Below, one piece after another: positions 4,936 to 5,001 of a stretch of DNA of 5,001 nucleotides (the stretch's first letter is position 1; each line of letters begins with the position of its first letter). The notes beneath the pieces were generated by a model. That model was not told where the DNA came from, did no database searches, and saw only the letters and a program-made list of their open reading frames with translations. Both the position numbers and the translations under genes were made by a program. Source of the stretch: Fodinibacter sp035633415 (GTDB lineage Bacteria; Actinomycetota; Actinomycetes; Actinomycetales; Dermatophilaceae); contig DASQEZ010000215.1 of the NCBI GenBank assembly GCA_035633415.1, positions 1 to 5,001 on the forward strand, read 5' to 3'.

Positions 4936-5001
4936 ATCGTCTCGCCACCCCCTGCACACCACACCTGACCTGCGACGACACGAGTACACATTCTCTGTGC
5001 A
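4936..5001. other. Non-coding edge upstream of the rplM promoter
   Basis: No gene, repeat or convincing regulatory site is seen here. Together with the leader and promoter it completes the gene-free stretch of about 195 bases to the right of rplM. The open frames that cross it have no recognisable protein character. Confidence 0.5.

Noticed and set aside
4806..4991. N-terminal extension of L13
   Set aside because: It covers the promoter, leader and ribosome-binding site and has no L13 similarity.
1..5001. CRISPR arrays, tRNA or rRNA genes, insertion sequences, toxin-antitoxin pairs
   Set aside because: No regularly spaced direct repeats, no cloverleaf or rRNA-like stretches, no transposase motifs or terminal inverted repeats, and no small paired genes were seen on either strand.

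Overview
The window is strongly GC-rich chromosomal DNA with a GC-dominated third codon position. The order rplM-rpsI-glmM on one strand is the classical arrangement of high-GC Gram-positive Actinobacteria. The ribosomal and GlmM proteins look like those of Micrococcales-type actinobacteria (Intrasporangiaceae or relatives). That family guess is inferred from protein style and is not proven.

Right half (about 3770-5001, all minus strand): a clear promoter (TTGGGT-17 bp-TAAACT) near 4907-4935 drives a leader of about 95 nt that can fold into a long stem-loop. The leader is followed by rplM (ribosomal protein L13) and rpsI (S9), which touch at a TGATG junction. Two perfect back-to-back hairpins (3817-3840 and 3778-3810) then separate rpsI from glmM, the phosphoglucosamine mutase of cell-wall precursor synthesis. 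This is a conserved housekeeping block.

Middle (407-2379, minus strand): immediately after glmM is a compact accessory operon of three genes joined by two 4-bp ATGA overlaps. They encode a deazaflavin (F420)-dependent nitroreductase-family protein, an NmrA-like NAD(P)-binding reductase and a TetR-family repressor. A perfect 9-4-9 inverted repeat (TACGCTACG-CGGC-CGTAGCGTA, 2348-2369) lies directly against the first gene. It is the natural candidate operator for the repressor encoded by the last gene. Together they look like a self-regulated, inducer-responsive redox or detoxification module inserted behind glmM. This is the most interesting system in the window, although each protein belongs to a known family.

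Left end (1-402): this stretch looks like a scar of rearrangement. The first 55 bases carry the plus-strand tail of an alpha/beta-hydrolase-like protein. Bases 45-131 read on the minus strand as a plausible C-terminal tail of an unidentified protein. From about 121 to 402 the plus strand encodes what looks like only the C-terminus of a GH81-type beta-1,3-glucanase. Its stop and the tetR stop face each other inside a 10-bp palindrome, which sits in a possible bidirectional terminator.
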